64,000 nt of DNA from Microcoleus sp. bin38.metabat.b11b12b14.051 (GTDB taxonomy: Bacteria; Cyanobacteriota; Cyanobacteriia; Cyanobacteriales; Microcoleaceae): positions 124,001-188,000 of the forward strand of contig NZ_JAAFKD010000008.1 in assembly GCF_013299165.1 (NCBI RefSeq), in the 5' to 3' direction. The notes under the pieces are model-generated. The model was given only the letters and a program-made list of their open reading frames with translations, searched no databases and was not told the DNA's origin. Below, one piece after another: positions 1 to 9,189 of this stretch (position 1 is its first letter; the number at the start of each line of letters is the position of its first letter). The position numbers were made by a program, and so were the translations under genes.

Positions 1-274
1 CCCCTCGCATCCCCCGATCGAAGGGGGACTTTGATCAATTTCTTGTCCCACCCCCTACTCCCCTTTTTAAGGGGGGTTAGGGGGGATCTGGGTTAACCCA
101 ACCGTATTGGAATTTAACCAACTTTGTATTATGCACCTAATCGACCTAGATTCTTGTCAGGAATGGTACAGATTTAGATATTCTTTTTTTGGTCAACTTG
201 GCTATTTCTCGGCTCGGTTGCTGCGAAAAATCTGCTACCGTGGGATACGGTAACTGTGGCGATGGGGAAAAGCC
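1..274. repeat. Leader region with G/C-run repeat and a tiny ORF
   Basis: Positions 1-95 hold C-run and G-run blocks (CCCCC...AAGGGGGG type) that recur at 31200-31280, 20640-20755 and 30205-30290, so this is a dispersed repeat family. An ATG at 131 opens a 40-codon frame ending at 253, just before the glycosyltransferase. It encodes a basic, aromatic-rich peptide I do not recognise, and nothing else supports it as a gene. Confidence 0.5.
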
Positions 275-1213
275 GTGTTTTTTAGTGTTGTGATTCCGAC
301 GTACAATCGTAAACCGATTTTGGCAAAATGTCTACTGGCTTTGGAAAATCAGCAGTTTGATCACATTGTCACAGATTATGAGGTGATTGTAGTCGATGAC
401 GGTTCGACGGACGGGACGATCGAGTGGTTGGCCGCCGATGCCGAGTTTTTGCCGCACGTGCGATCGATCTGTCAATCTCACCAAGGCCCCGCCGCCGCCC
501 GGAATTTGGGCGTTGAAGATGCTAAAGGCGAGACAATTATTTTTATAGACAGCGATTTAGTCGTTACAAAGGATTTTTTGCAAGCACACGCAGATGCTTT
601 GCTACAAGGTTATAGAGATACTGATGCGGTTTTTACTTACGGCAGCGTGATTAATACTGCCAATTTCGACAATCCCACTGCGGAACCTTACAAAATAACC
701 GATTTTTCCGCCGCTTATTTTGCTACGGGAAATGTCGCGATCGCCCGTCACTGGCTGCTGGAAGCTGGACTATTTGACAATCGCTTTCAACTGTACGGAT
801 GGGAAGATTTAGAATTGGGTGTGAGGTTAAAAAAATTAGGTTTAAAACTGATTAAATGTCCGCAGGCTGTCGGCTATCACTGGCATCCACCTTTTAGTTT
901 GCAGCAAATTCCTGGCATGATCGACCGAGAAATTCAGCGCGGGAGAATGGGAGTTTTGTTTTATCAAAAACATCCGAGTTGGGAAGTGCGGCTGATGATT
1001 CAAATGACTGTTTTGCACCAAATACTGTGGGGAGTTTTATCTTTGGGCGGGATGCTCAATGAGCGCACAATGAAACCTTTTTTGCAGTGGTTAATTGACC
1101 GAGGTCAACCGCAGCTCGCTTTAGAAATTGCTCGGATTTTTCTGAATTGGTACAATGTGAAAGCCGTGTATGCTGCTTACAGTGAATTCCAGCCAGATAC
1201 AAAAGTGCCATAG
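275..1213 (+). CDS. Family 2 glycosyltransferase
   Basis: A 312-residue GT-A fold glycosyltransferase that would move a sugar from a nucleotide-sugar to a polysaccharide or lipid acceptor. Seen: the N-terminal strand VVIPTYNRK at about residue 5, the nucleotide-binding VVDDGSTDG near residue 40, a DxD-type metal site in FIDSDLVV near residue 92, and the acceptor-side WEDLELGVRL (ED motif) near residue 177, typical of the family 2/7C arrangement. The start is GTG at 275, because the nearest upstream in-frame-looking ATG (262) runs into a stop at once. No transmembrane helix is obvious, so it is probably cytosolic or peripheral. It stands alone, with repeats upstream and about 590 bp without a gene downstream. 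The acceptor and sugar cannot be told from sequence. Confidence 0.85.
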   Translation: MFFSVVIPTYNRKPILAKCLLALENQQFDHIVTDYEVIVVDDGSTDGTIEWLAADAEFLPHVRSICQSHQGPAAARNLGVEDAKGETIIFIDSDLVVTKDFLQAHADALLQGYRDTDAVFTYGSVINTANFDNPTAEPYKITDFSAAYFATGNVAIARHWLLEAGLFDNRFQLYGWEDLELGVRLKKLGLKLIKCPQAVGYHWHPPFSLQQIPGMIDREIQRGRMGVLFYQKHPSWEVRLMIQMTVLHQILWGVLSLGGMLNERTMKPFLQWLIDRGQPQLALEIARIFLNWYNVKAVYAAYSEFQPDTKVP

Positions 1214-1806
1214 GCTAGCGATCGCGCACAAATAAAATATAAGATATTTTAGGAGCTTTTACAGGCTTGTGTAGTTGCCGAAACAATAAAGTAAGTATAA
1301 ATACTGAAACTACACAAGTGGCGGCAGCCCGGTAAATGCAGGTGAAACCGAATTCTCAAGGGTGGAAAATTTTTATGTTTAATAAAAAAAATTGTGGGAT
1401 TAGCCGGTAATTTTAGGAAGTTCGGCTGTTTTTTAGAGATGTTAATTTTTTTTAAAATAATAAAATACCCACAGTTAGACAGTTCTGATACAATTACTAC
1501 ACACGATCGAGGGTGTGCAATCTTGGCGAGCGATCGGACAGTTCCACCGCCCTAGCGTAAAAAAGAGGCTGATAGCCTGATTTATGCTGCCATAGCTGAT
1601 AAATGTATCGCATAGAGTCGCTCTTTGACCGCCAAGACTCAAAAAACAGGATGCAGAGCTGATTTAAACTTGTATTGCTCAAATCCGTGCAAAAATCAAC
1701 ATCTACCAATACTCTAACTGCTACAACCTAATACTTCTACGTGCAAACAGTGGTGGAATTTTAAATTTAAAAAGAAACATTAAATAATACCTTGAGGGAG
1801 TATGTT
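1214..1806. other. Intergenic, no supported gene
   Basis: About 590 bp, AT-rich. Two leftward reading frames here (near 1497-1709 and 1721-1963) lack ribosome sites and family resemblance. The last part (about 1740-1806) must hold the leader of the downstream kinase and has a GAGGGAG ribosome-binding site at 1794-1800. Confidence 0.5.
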
Positions 1807-4800
1807 GTGAATAAAATTGACAAAATAAACGTAAAAATACCAACACTGGCATTTCAAAATAAGGGTTTAAAACCAAACATTTTAATGGTGGACGACCACC
1901 CAGAAAACTTGCGCCTTTTATCCCAGGTTTTGTCTCAGCGGGGATATAAAGTGCGCCCAACACGGGACGGCCAATTAGCTCTCAACTTTGCTCGAACGAG
2001 TCCACCGGATTTGATTTTGCTAGACATCATGATGCCGGGTATGGATGGCTACAAAATCTGCGAACTGCTAAAAGCTTGTCCGGAAACCAAAAATATTCCT
2101 GTGATTTTTATCAGCTCTTTAAATGAAACGTTTGATAAAGTCAAAGGTTTTTCCCTGGGGGCGGTAGACTACATTACTAAACCGTTTGAAACAGAAGAAG
2201 TGGTAGCCCGCGTCGAAAATCAACTGCTTCTCAGCAGGCTTTCTAACCAAATTGTAGAACAAAATGCGGTGCTCGAAGCAGAAATCGAACAACGCAAGCG
2301 AGTCGAAGAACAACTGCGAGAAAGTCAGAACTGGCTGTCGGCAGTAATTAAAATGAATCCTAATGTTTTGTACGTTTACGATGCCATCGAGCAGCGGACT
2401 CTGTATCTCAATCGCGAACTTTATACCGATATTGGCTACTCGCTTGCTGAAATACAGCAAATGCCAGCAGCATTTCTGCCTAACTTAATACACGCTGAGG
2501 ATTTGCCCGCATTCTCAGAACACATGAGCAGGATTGAGACAGCAAAAGACGGTGAAAGCTTTGAGCTTGAGTATCGAATCCAGCACAAAAACGGTGAATA
2601 TCGTTGGTTTTTGAGCCGGGATACCGTGTTTGTCAGAGCAGCAGATGGCAAACCTTGGAAAATTCTGGGAACTGCTACTGAAATTAGCGATCGCAAACAA
2701 GCAGAATTCGAGTTAAAAACAGCCTTATCTGCTTTGGAACGGCAAATTAAGCAAAGATTTTTGTTAGAAACAATTAGTCTGGAAATTCGCTACAGCTTAA
2801 AACAAGACCAAGTTTATCAAACAGCAGCGGCGCAAATATGTCGGGTTTTCAATGCCGATAGCTGCTTGATTCACACCTACAGCGAACATCCAGTTCCTCG
2901 GATTTATTGTATGACTCAGTACAGGAAATCTGAAGCGGGTTCGCTTTGCGATGTAGTAGAAATTCCGGTGCAGGGAAATCCTCACGCTCAATTGGTGTTG
3001 TCTCAAGATAGGCCAGTCGTTTCTGATGATGTTTTTGCCGAGCCATTGCTCGAAAATGTTAGAGATTTGTACCGTCAAATAGGTTTGAAGTCGATGATAG
3101 CCATCCGCACTTCCTACCAGGGAAAAGCCAACGGCATGATGTGCTTGCACCAGTACGATGAGCCGCGCCACTGGACGCAAGATGAGATCAGATTATTGAA
3201 ATCTGTGGCCGCGCAGATGGGAATTGCGATCGCCCAAGCCAATCTGCTCGCACAAGATAAACAGCAGCGACTTAAAATCGAGCAGAGCGAAGCTAGTCTA
3301 GCAGCAGCCCAGAAAATTGCCCATATCGGCAATTGGGAATTTGATATTGCCACAAATAAAATTATTTGGTCTGAAGAAGTATTCAGCATTTTTGGTCTAG
3401 ACTCAACTGCACGAGAACCGACATATGTCGAACTTTTACAGATGTTTCATCCCGATGACAGAGAGTTGTTACTACAAACTGTCAGCCTCGCTATCTCACA
3501 AGGAACTTCCTACAAAAAAGAGTTCCGAAGTTTGCATTCCAGCGGTCAAATTCGATACGTAGAAGCAAGGGGAGGATCTGTTTTTAACGAAACAGGAGAA
3601 GTAATCAAACTGTTGGGAACAGTAATGGATATCACCGATCGCAAACAAGGCGAAGCTGCTTTGCAATTTAGCGAAAAACGTTTTTATCTGGCATTTGAAG
3701 GCAGTGCGACGGGATTGTGGGATTGGAATCTTGCTACGGGAGAAGTATACTTTAATTCGCGGTGGAAAACCATGCTCGGATATGAAGTAGACGAGATAGA
3801 AAATAGTTTTGCATCGTGGGAACAACTGTTACACCTAGAGGATTTGCCATTGGCTACAGCAGCGCTCAATGCTCACCTGGAAGGCAAAAAACCCACCTAC
3901 GAAGCGCAATTTCGGATGCTGACAAAATCTGGCGAGTGGAAGTGGATTTTGGCTCAAGCAAAGGTGATGGAACGATCTGCTGCGGGAAATCCTCTGCGGA
4001 TGACGGGCACGCACATCGATATTAGCGATCGCAAACAAGCCGAAGTAGATTTGCAATTTAGCGAACAGCGAGAACGAGAAAAAGCCCAACAGTTAACACA
4101 AACTCTGCAAGACTTAAAAAATGCTCAAGCCCAGCTCATTCAAGCCGCAAAAATGTCAAGTATTGGGCAAATGGTAGCGGGAGTTGCTCACGAAATTAAT
4201 AACCCTGTCAGCTTCATCTACGGCAATATTCTTCCCGCCGCACAGTACGCTCGCGACTTGGTAAAATTGATCCAACTTTATCAGCAATATTATCCCGAAC
4301 CAGTTCCCGAAATTGCGGAAGAATTGGCAGAAGTAGAAGTAGATTTTATAGCAGATGATTTCCCGAGAATCATGGCTTCAATGGAGCAAGGTGCTAACAG
4401 AATTAAGCAGATTGTACTGTCTTTACGCAACTTTTCGAGACTGGATGAAAAAGAGCGCAAAGTAATCGACCTTCATGAAGGGATAGAGAGCACTTTGGTG
4501 ATTTTGCAGCACCGATTGCAGTCACAGCCACAACGTCGGGAAATTCAAGTTGTTAAAAATTACGGCAAACTGCCAAACGTCGAGTGCTATCCGGCACAAT
4601 TAAACCAAGTATTTATGAATTTGCTCTCCAATGCGATCGATGCTGTGGAAGAGTCATTAGTCATCAGTCATTCGTCATTAGCAAACAATATTTCAACAGT
4701 TACAAATGATGCTGGACAAATGTTTGATAAAAATCCTCAGATTCGCATTAGCACTGAAATAAATAGGGACAATCAAGTTGTTGTGCGGATTGCTGACAGC

Positions 4801-5022
4801 GGGCCCGGTATTTGTCCCGAGGTTCAGTCAAGGATGTTTGACCCATTTTTTAGTACAAAGCCGATCGGTAGCGGCACTGGTTTGGGATTGTCGATTAGTT
4901 ACCAAATTGTGAAAGATCGCCACGGCGGTAAGTTGTGGTGTGATTCAGAAGTTGGGCGGGGTACAGAATTTGCGATCGAACTACCCATATCCCAAAAAGT
5001 CAAAAGTAAAACAGGTTTGTAG
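1807..5022 (+). CDS. Hybrid sensor histidine kinase, REC-PAS-GAF-PAS-PAS-HisKA-HATPase
   Basis: A soluble multi-sensor kinase of about 1070 residues. Order seen: receiver domain with acidic pair VDD and phospho-acceptor in LLDIMMPGMDGY, and its Lys in ITKPF; PAS (about 180-300); GAF (about 320-485); two PAS domains (about 500-755), each ending in an ITDRKQ/ISDRKQ box; HisKA with GVAHEINNPVSF (His about 800); and a C-terminal ATPase with NLLSNAIDA, DSGPGI and GTGLGLSIS. Frame opens with TTG at 1792, but GTG 1807 has GAGGGAG six bases upstream and is the better start. The HATPase carries an odd segment (bases about 4646-4735) made of heptamers like the GTCATTN intergenic repeat. The last three codons and stop lie in the 32-bp array that follows. 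The signal sensed is unknown. Confidence 0.88.
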   Translation: MNKIDKINVKIPTLAFQNKGLKPNILMVDDHPENLRLLSQVLSQRGYKVRPTRDGQLALNFARTSPPDLILLDIMMPGMDGYKICELLKACPETKNIPVIFISSLNETFDKVKGFSLGAVDYITKPFETEEVVARVENQLLLSRLSNQIVEQNAVLEAEIEQRKRVEEQLRESQNWLSAVIKMNPNVLYVYDAIEQRTLYLNRELYTDIGYSLAEIQQMPAAFLPNLIHAEDLPAFSEHMSRIETAKDGESFELEYRIQHKNGEYRWFLSRDTVFVRAADGKPWKILGTATEISDRKQAEFELKTALSALERQIKQRFLLETISLEIRYSLKQDQVYQTAAAQICRVFNADSCLIHTYSEHPVPRIYCMTQYRKSEAGSLCDVVEIPVQGNPHAQLVLSQDRPVVSDDVFAEPLLENVRDLYRQIGLKSMIAIRTSYQGKANGMMCLHQYDEPRHWTQDEIRLLKSVAAQMGIAIAQANLLAQDKQQRLKIEQSEASLAAAQKIAHIGNWEFDIATNKIIWSEEVFSIFGLDSTAREPTYVELLQMFHPDDRELLLQTVSLAISQGTSYKKEFRSLHSSGQIRYVEARGGSVFNETGEVIKLLGTVMDITDRKQGEAALQFSEKRFYLAFEGSATGLWDWNLATGEVYFNSRWKTMLGYEVDEIENSFASWEQLLHLEDLPLATAALNAHLEGKKPTYEAQFRMLTKSGEWKWILAQAKVMERSAAGNPLRMTGTHIDISDRKQAEVDLQFSEQREREKAQQLTQTLQDLKNAQAQLIQAAKMSSIGQMVAGVAHEINNPVSFIYGNILPAAQYARDLVKLIQLYQQYYPEPVPEIAEELAEVEVDFIADDFPRIMASMEQGANRIKQIVLSLRNFSRLDEKERKVIDLHEGIESTLVILQHRLQSQPQRREIQVVKNYGKLPNVECYPAQLNQVFMNLLSNAIDAVEESLVISHSSLANNISTVTNDAGQMFDKNPQIRISTEINRDNQVVVRIADSGPGICPEVQSRMFDPFFSTKPIGSGTGLGLSISYQIVKDRHGGKLWCDSEVGRGTEFAIELPISQKVKSKTGL

Positions 5023-5301
5023 TGAGGACTTTAGTCCTTCTTTCAGGTTTGTAGTGAGGACTTTAGTCCTTCTTTCAGGTTTGTAGTGAGGACTTTAGTC
5101 CTTCTTTCAGGTTTGTAGTGAGGACTTTAGTCCTTGTTTCAGGTTTGTAGTGAGGACTTTAGTCCTTCTTTCAGGTTTGTAGTGAGGACTTTAGTCCTTC
5201 TTTCAGGTTTGTAGTGAGGACTTTAGTCCTTCTTTCAGGTTTGTAGTGAGGACTTTAGTCCTTCTTTCTGAGGATGCGGACTAAAGTCCTCACTACGAAC
5301 C
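5012..5301. repeat. Eight tandem 32-bp copies plus inverted arm
   Basis: Eight head-to-tail copies of a 32-bp unit (starts at 5012, 5044, 5076, 5108, 5140, 5172, 5204 and 5236), one with a single C-to-G change (fourth copy). An inverted arm follows at about 5270-5300. The core GTAGTGAGGACTTTAGTCC matches a palindromic repeat found singly elsewhere (28704, 45242, 48716, 59584, 59665). There are no spacers, so it is not a CRISPR. The first copy supplies the last codons and TAG stop of the upstream kinase. Confidence 0.95.
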
Positions 5302-5533
5302 TTTTATTAAGGCTCATTGACTGGAGATAATATCAAAAATTGATATTTTCTGCGATATTTCATGGAAAGCGTCTGCGGTTTAGTTAGATTTCAACCTAGC
5401 CGTGATACAATTAAAAGCTACTTTTTTCGCTGCGAGACGCCGCACTCTTTCTCTTGGGAGTGAATTTGAGAGTTGATTTGATACATACTATCTCAACTTG
5501 CGTCTGTAGCATCTACCACATTTTAACTGAATT

Positions 5534-7648
5534 ATGACTGACTCAATTCGCTTCCTGATGTGCGCTCCCGACCACTACGATGTGGATTACGTGATTAACC
5601 CTTGGATGGAGGGTAACGTGCACAAATCATCGCGCGATCGCGCCGTCGAACAGTGGGAAAAACTCTACCACGTCCTGAAAGAGAACGCCGTTGTAGACTT
5701 GGTACAACCCGAAAAAGGCTGGCCGGATATGGTGTTCACCGCCAATGCAGGCTTACTTTTAGGCAATACTTTTGTCCTCAGCCGCTTCTATCACAAGGAA
5801 CGCCAAGGCGAAGAACCCTATTTCAAAGCATGGTTTGAAAGCAAGGGTTTTACCGTGCACGAACTCCCCAAAGACTTGCCGTTTGAAGGTGCGGGCGATG
5901 CTTTGCTCGATCGCGAAGGACGCTGGTTGTGGGCGGGATACGGCTTCCGTTCCGAACTCGACTCGCACCCGTTGCTAGCAAAATGGCTGAACATTGAAGT
6001 GCTATCGCTGCGTTTAGTAGACGAACGTTTCTATCACCTAGACACTTGTTTTTGTCCGCTCACAGGCGGCTATTTGCTTTACTATCCAGCAGCATTTGAC
6101 TCTTACTCAAACCGCTTAATTGAAATGCGAGTGGCGCCGGAAAAACGGATTGCCATTCAAGAAGCAGATGCCGCCAACTTTGCTTGCAATGCTGTCAATA
6201 TTGACAAAGTTGTGGTAATGAATAAGGTTAGCGAAGGCTTAAAAAATAGCATTACTAAGGCGGGCTTCCAAGTTATTGAAACCCCGATGAGCGAATTCTT
6301 GAAAGCTGGCGGCGCCTGTAAGTGTTTGACGCTGCGGGTGAATGAACCTGTGCAAGAAGATCGATCGGCAAACGTGATGGTAGAAAGCCGCACGATTCGC
6401 ATGGAAGGTCACTTGCTGGATGCGGGTTTAATCAGCCGCGCTTTAGACTTAGTTATCGAAAATGGCGGCAGTTTCCAAGTGCTTAATTTCAATTTAGGAG
6501 AGCAGCGCCAAAGCACATCATCTGCGGATGTGAAAGTTTCGGCACCTTCCCATGATGTGATGGAAGAAATCATCGGATTGCTGATTGACTTGGGTGCCGT
6601 CCCGCCGCCGCAAGATATTTGCGATGCTATTTTAGAACCTGTCGTGCAAGATGGAGTCGGGCCAGATGACTTTTACGTTAGTACGATTTATCCCACAGAA
6701 GTGCGGGTAAAGGGTCAGTGGGTGAAAGCGCGAAATCAGCGAATGGACGGCGCAGTTGCGATTACTGAAACCGCAGAAGGCCCGGTGGCTACGTGCAAAT
6801 TGTTGCGCGATTTGAAAGTAGGTGAAAAAGTCGTTGTTGATGTGGTCGGCATCCGCACCATCCGCAAAACAGAATCGCGGGAACAGCGCAATTCTCAAGA
6901 ATTTAGCTTTATGTCCGGCAGCGTTTCTAGCGAACGCCGCGTAGAATTGGTAGTGGAACAAGTAGCGTGGGAATTGCGCCAAATTCGCGATCGGGGAGGC
7001 AAAGTTGTAGTGACAGCGGGGCCTGTTGTCATCCACACGGGCGGTGGCGAACATTTAGCACATTTGATCCGCGAAGGTTATGTGCAAGCATTGTTAGGTG
7101 GAAATGCGATCGCGGTTCACGACATGGAACAATCGAGCATGGGAACTTCTCTGGGAGTTGACATGAAACGCGGCGTTGCTGTGCGCGGCGGACACCGACA
7201 CCACTTGAAAATGATTAACACTGTGCGCCGTTATGGCAGTATTGCTAAAACAGTGGAAGCTGGCGTGATTACTAACGGTGTGATGTACGAATGTGTGAAG
7301 CACAATATACCGTTTTCGCTGGCCGGTTCTATCCGCGATGATGGGCCACTTCCTGACACGCAAATGGATATGGTTAAGGCTCAAGAAGACTATACTGAGC
7401 TGTTACGGGGCGCGGATATGGTGTTAATGCTGTCATCTATGTTGCATTCGATCGGGGTGGGAAATATGACTCCGGCGGGCGTAAAGATGGTCTGTGTGGA
7501 CATTAATCCGGCTGTGGTGACGAAATTGAGCGATCGAGGGTCGATCGAATCTACTGGTGTTGTGACTGATGTGGGATTGTTCCTGAGTTTGTTGGTGAAT
7601 CAATTGGATAAGTTGACTAGCCGTCATCATGTAACTCAATCTGTGTAG
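5534..7648 (+). CDS. agrE: Arginine dihydrolase / ornithine cyclodeaminase AgrE (ArgZ)
   Basis: A 704-residue bifunctional enzyme. Family knowledge: the cyanobacterial ArgZ/AgrE N-terminal guanidine-modifying domain converts arginine to ornithine, ammonia and CO2, and the C-terminal LOR/SDH region is linked to ornithine-to-proline conversion, so it mobilises nitrogen from arginine and cyanophycin. Seen: the N-terminal APDHYDVDYVINPWM signature, His168 and Asp170 in FYHLDTCFCP, and the Cys264-containing GGACKCLTLRV loop, matching the known catalytic positions. The C-terminal half contains the conserved HDMEQSSMGTSLG and Rossmann-like segments. Length matches the family (about 700). Start ATG 5534 is the only sensible one. 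It stands alone, between the 32-bp array and a repeat-rich gap. Confidence 0.95.
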   Translation: MTDSIRFLMCAPDHYDVDYVINPWMEGNVHKSSRDRAVEQWEKLYHVLKENAVVDLVQPEKGWPDMVFTANAGLLLGNTFVLSRFYHKERQGEEPYFKAWFESKGFTVHELPKDLPFEGAGDALLDREGRWLWAGYGFRSELDSHPLLAKWLNIEVLSLRLVDERFYHLDTCFCPLTGGYLLYYPAAFDSYSNRLIEMRVAPEKRIAIQEADAANFACNAVNIDKVVVMNKVSEGLKNSITKAGFQVIETPMSEFLKAGGACKCLTLRVNEPVQEDRSANVMVESRTIRMEGHLLDAGLISRALDLVIENGGSFQVLNFNLGEQRQSTSSADVKVSAPSHDVMEEIIGLLIDLGAVPPPQDICDAILEPVVQDGVGPDDFYVSTIYPTEVRVKGQWVKARNQRMDGAVAITETAEGPVATCKLLRDLKVGEKVVVDVVGIRTIRKTESREQRNSQEFSFMSGSVSSERRVELVVEQVAWELRQIRDRGGKVVVTAGPVVIHTGGGEHLAHLIREGYVQALLGGNAIAVHDMEQSSMGTSLGVDMKRGVAVRGGHRHHLKMINTVRRYGSIAKTVEAGVITNGVMYECVKHNIPFSLAGSIRDDGPLPDTQMDMVKAQEDYTELLRGADMVLMLSSMLHSIGVGNMTPAGVKMVCVDINPAVVTKLSDRGSIESTGVVTDVGLFLSLLVNQLDKLTSRHHVTQSV

Positions 7649-8016
7649 ATTCGGCGCGGATTCGGCGCGGATGGTTGGTGTAGACTCGGCGGTTGAAACC
7701 GCGTCTACACAAACAATGTCCGCACTTCGACAAGCTCAGCGACCACCTCCGCGGACGAAAGAATAGATAAGACGGCGGTTGAAACCGCGTCTACACAAGC
7801 GAAGTCCGCCTCCGCGGACGAAAGAATAGAGCGCGTAGGGTGTGCGGCGGCGGACTTTCCTCAGCCGATCGCGCAGCGCGTTATTAGACTCTTACAAAAA
7901 TAGTTAGGAACGGGCAAGATGCCCGTTCCACAAAATTATTTTTTTTTCTGTGGAACGGGCATCTTGCCCGTTCTAAAAGTTAATTAAAAAGACTTTTGCA
8001 AGATATATATTCTCCC
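7649..8016. repeat. Repeat-rich intergenic region
   Basis: Contains two copies of a GGTTGAAACCGCGTCTACAC repeat (about 7690 and 7773), CGCGGA blocks, and a near-perfect inverted repeat at about 7908-7978 built from GGAACGGGCATCTTGCCCGTTC; a relative of this inverted repeat sits at 18551-18625. The hairpin could end transcription from both sides (agrE rightward, sacsin operon leftward), but it lacks a clear T run. No gene is seen. Confidence 0.8.
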
Positions 8017-9189
8017 TCAAAATGCGCCCCAGTAAATTGAACTATCGCCCTTTTTATCGCCGCTATCATTTGCAGGGGATTTAATTTCTGAATTAGCTAC
8101 AGCGACGGGAGACAAATCGCCCGGTAAAGACCTAATCCGCAACTCGTTTAGCAAACCATTAATATTGTGCGGCTTTGCATCCAGAATACTTGCAAGCGGC
8201 AGCAGATTTTGCACTGCATAGTCGCCGAGTTGAGCGTTAATACTCTCTGCTAAATAGCATAGCATAATGTATCTGCTACCGCTACTGATAATATGAAATA
8301 TTTTATTGAACTCGTCAAAATATTGAGTACCCGGTATAGCTGAAGCGATTTGAGTTTCACCCTCCCAGAATAAATCTACATTAATGTGACTGACTGGCGC
8401 AACTTTAGCTTTAGCAATCCAAAGCATATCAAGGATTGGTTCGCAGTCGTGTTCGTGGAAAATCAGCCGCTTTAAACCAAAGCTAAATTCTGGGGAATTG
8501 AGCGTTTTTTGCCATTCCAGACACCAATCATTACTTTGAGGATTTAAGGTATTTTTGACAGCCGCCGGACGTTCAACAACATCTTTTAATAAAGAAAGAC
8601 TTCCGGCAGATTTGGCAAATTTTGGGGAGATTTGCTGGTGCAGTATTCGGTTGGAATCAATGTAATCTTGGCGCCAAGGTGCATCAGGAATCAGAACTTG
8701 ACAGGCGGGAACCAGCGTGCTGTTTGCAGTAAGCATCGGTGGGTTGTTAACTGTGCACCCTTCTAATAACTGTTGAGATTCTAGGCGGCTGATTACCTCG
8801 ATTGCATAGTTTTTGTCGGCTGCGTTTAATGGTGTGTTGCTGTACTCGGCTGCTAATTCTTCGAGAAAATCTAGGTAATCTTGCACAACGGGCGAGATTC
8901 CTTGTCCTAAAAGCTGATAAACTTCGGAAAATGGATGAGAAATAGCTATAGTTGTGCGGCGGTTCCCAAAAAAAGGCACGTCATCTAAAAAAGCGTGTTT
9001 GGGACGCCAAAACTTGCTGCTAGACTCATCCCACAGACATTGACGGCTAGCAAAACGCTGTTGAATTTGCTGGCGTTGTTCCCTGGAAATATTACTTTTG
9101 ATGAAAGTCTCATCGAGATACTGATAAATTGCCTTGACTGATTGTACTTGTGCGTTTTTATCATCTGGTATTGCAATTTCAAATGTCAT
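8017..9189 (-). CDS. C-terminal part of sacsin-like protein (split ORF)
   Basis: A 390-residue frame whose ATG overlaps the end of the upstream sacsin-type ORF by 11 nt. Its start reads like the direct continuation of that protein: the upstream frame ends in a predicted helix (VIDHFDTLIKTW) and this one resumes with AIYQYLD, CLWDESSSKFWRPKHAF and SEVYQLLGQGISP, a pattern typical of later sacsin-repeat segments. Removing one A from the AAAA run at the junction would fuse both into about 1560 residues. It may be translated by coupling, by slippage, or be the separated half of a broken gene. No catalytic motif is recognised here. The last about 30 residues are polar and probably disordered. Confidence 0.7.
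   Translation of the reverse strand: MTFEIAIPDDKNAQVQSVKAIYQYLDETFIKSNISREQRQQIQQRFASRQCLWDESSSKFWRPKHAFLDDVPFFGNRRTTIAISHPFSEVYQLLGQGISPVVQDYLDFLEELAAEYSNTPLNAADKNYAIEVISRLESQQLLEGCTVNNPPMLTANSTLVPACQVLIPDAPWRQDYIDSNRILHQQISPKFAKSAGSLSLLKDVVERPAAVKNTLNPQSNDWCLEWQKTLNSPEFSFGLKRLIFHEHDCEPILDMLWIAKAKVAPVSHINVDLFWEGETQIASAIPGTQYFDEFNKIFHIISSGSRYIMLCYLAESINAQLGDYAVQNLLPLASILDAKPHNINGLLNELRIRSLPGDLSPVAVANSEIKSPANDSGDKKGDSSIYWGAF

Noticed and set aside
131-253. 40-residue ORF before the glycosyltransferase
   Set aside because: No ribosome site and no recognisable family; kept only as a note.
1497-1963. Two leftward small ORFs before the kinase
   Set aside because: No ribosome site, odd composition, and the second overlaps the kinase start and receiver codons.
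5012-5301. CRISPR array
   Set aside because: Direct 32-bp repeats with no spacers and no cas genes; it is a simple tandem array.
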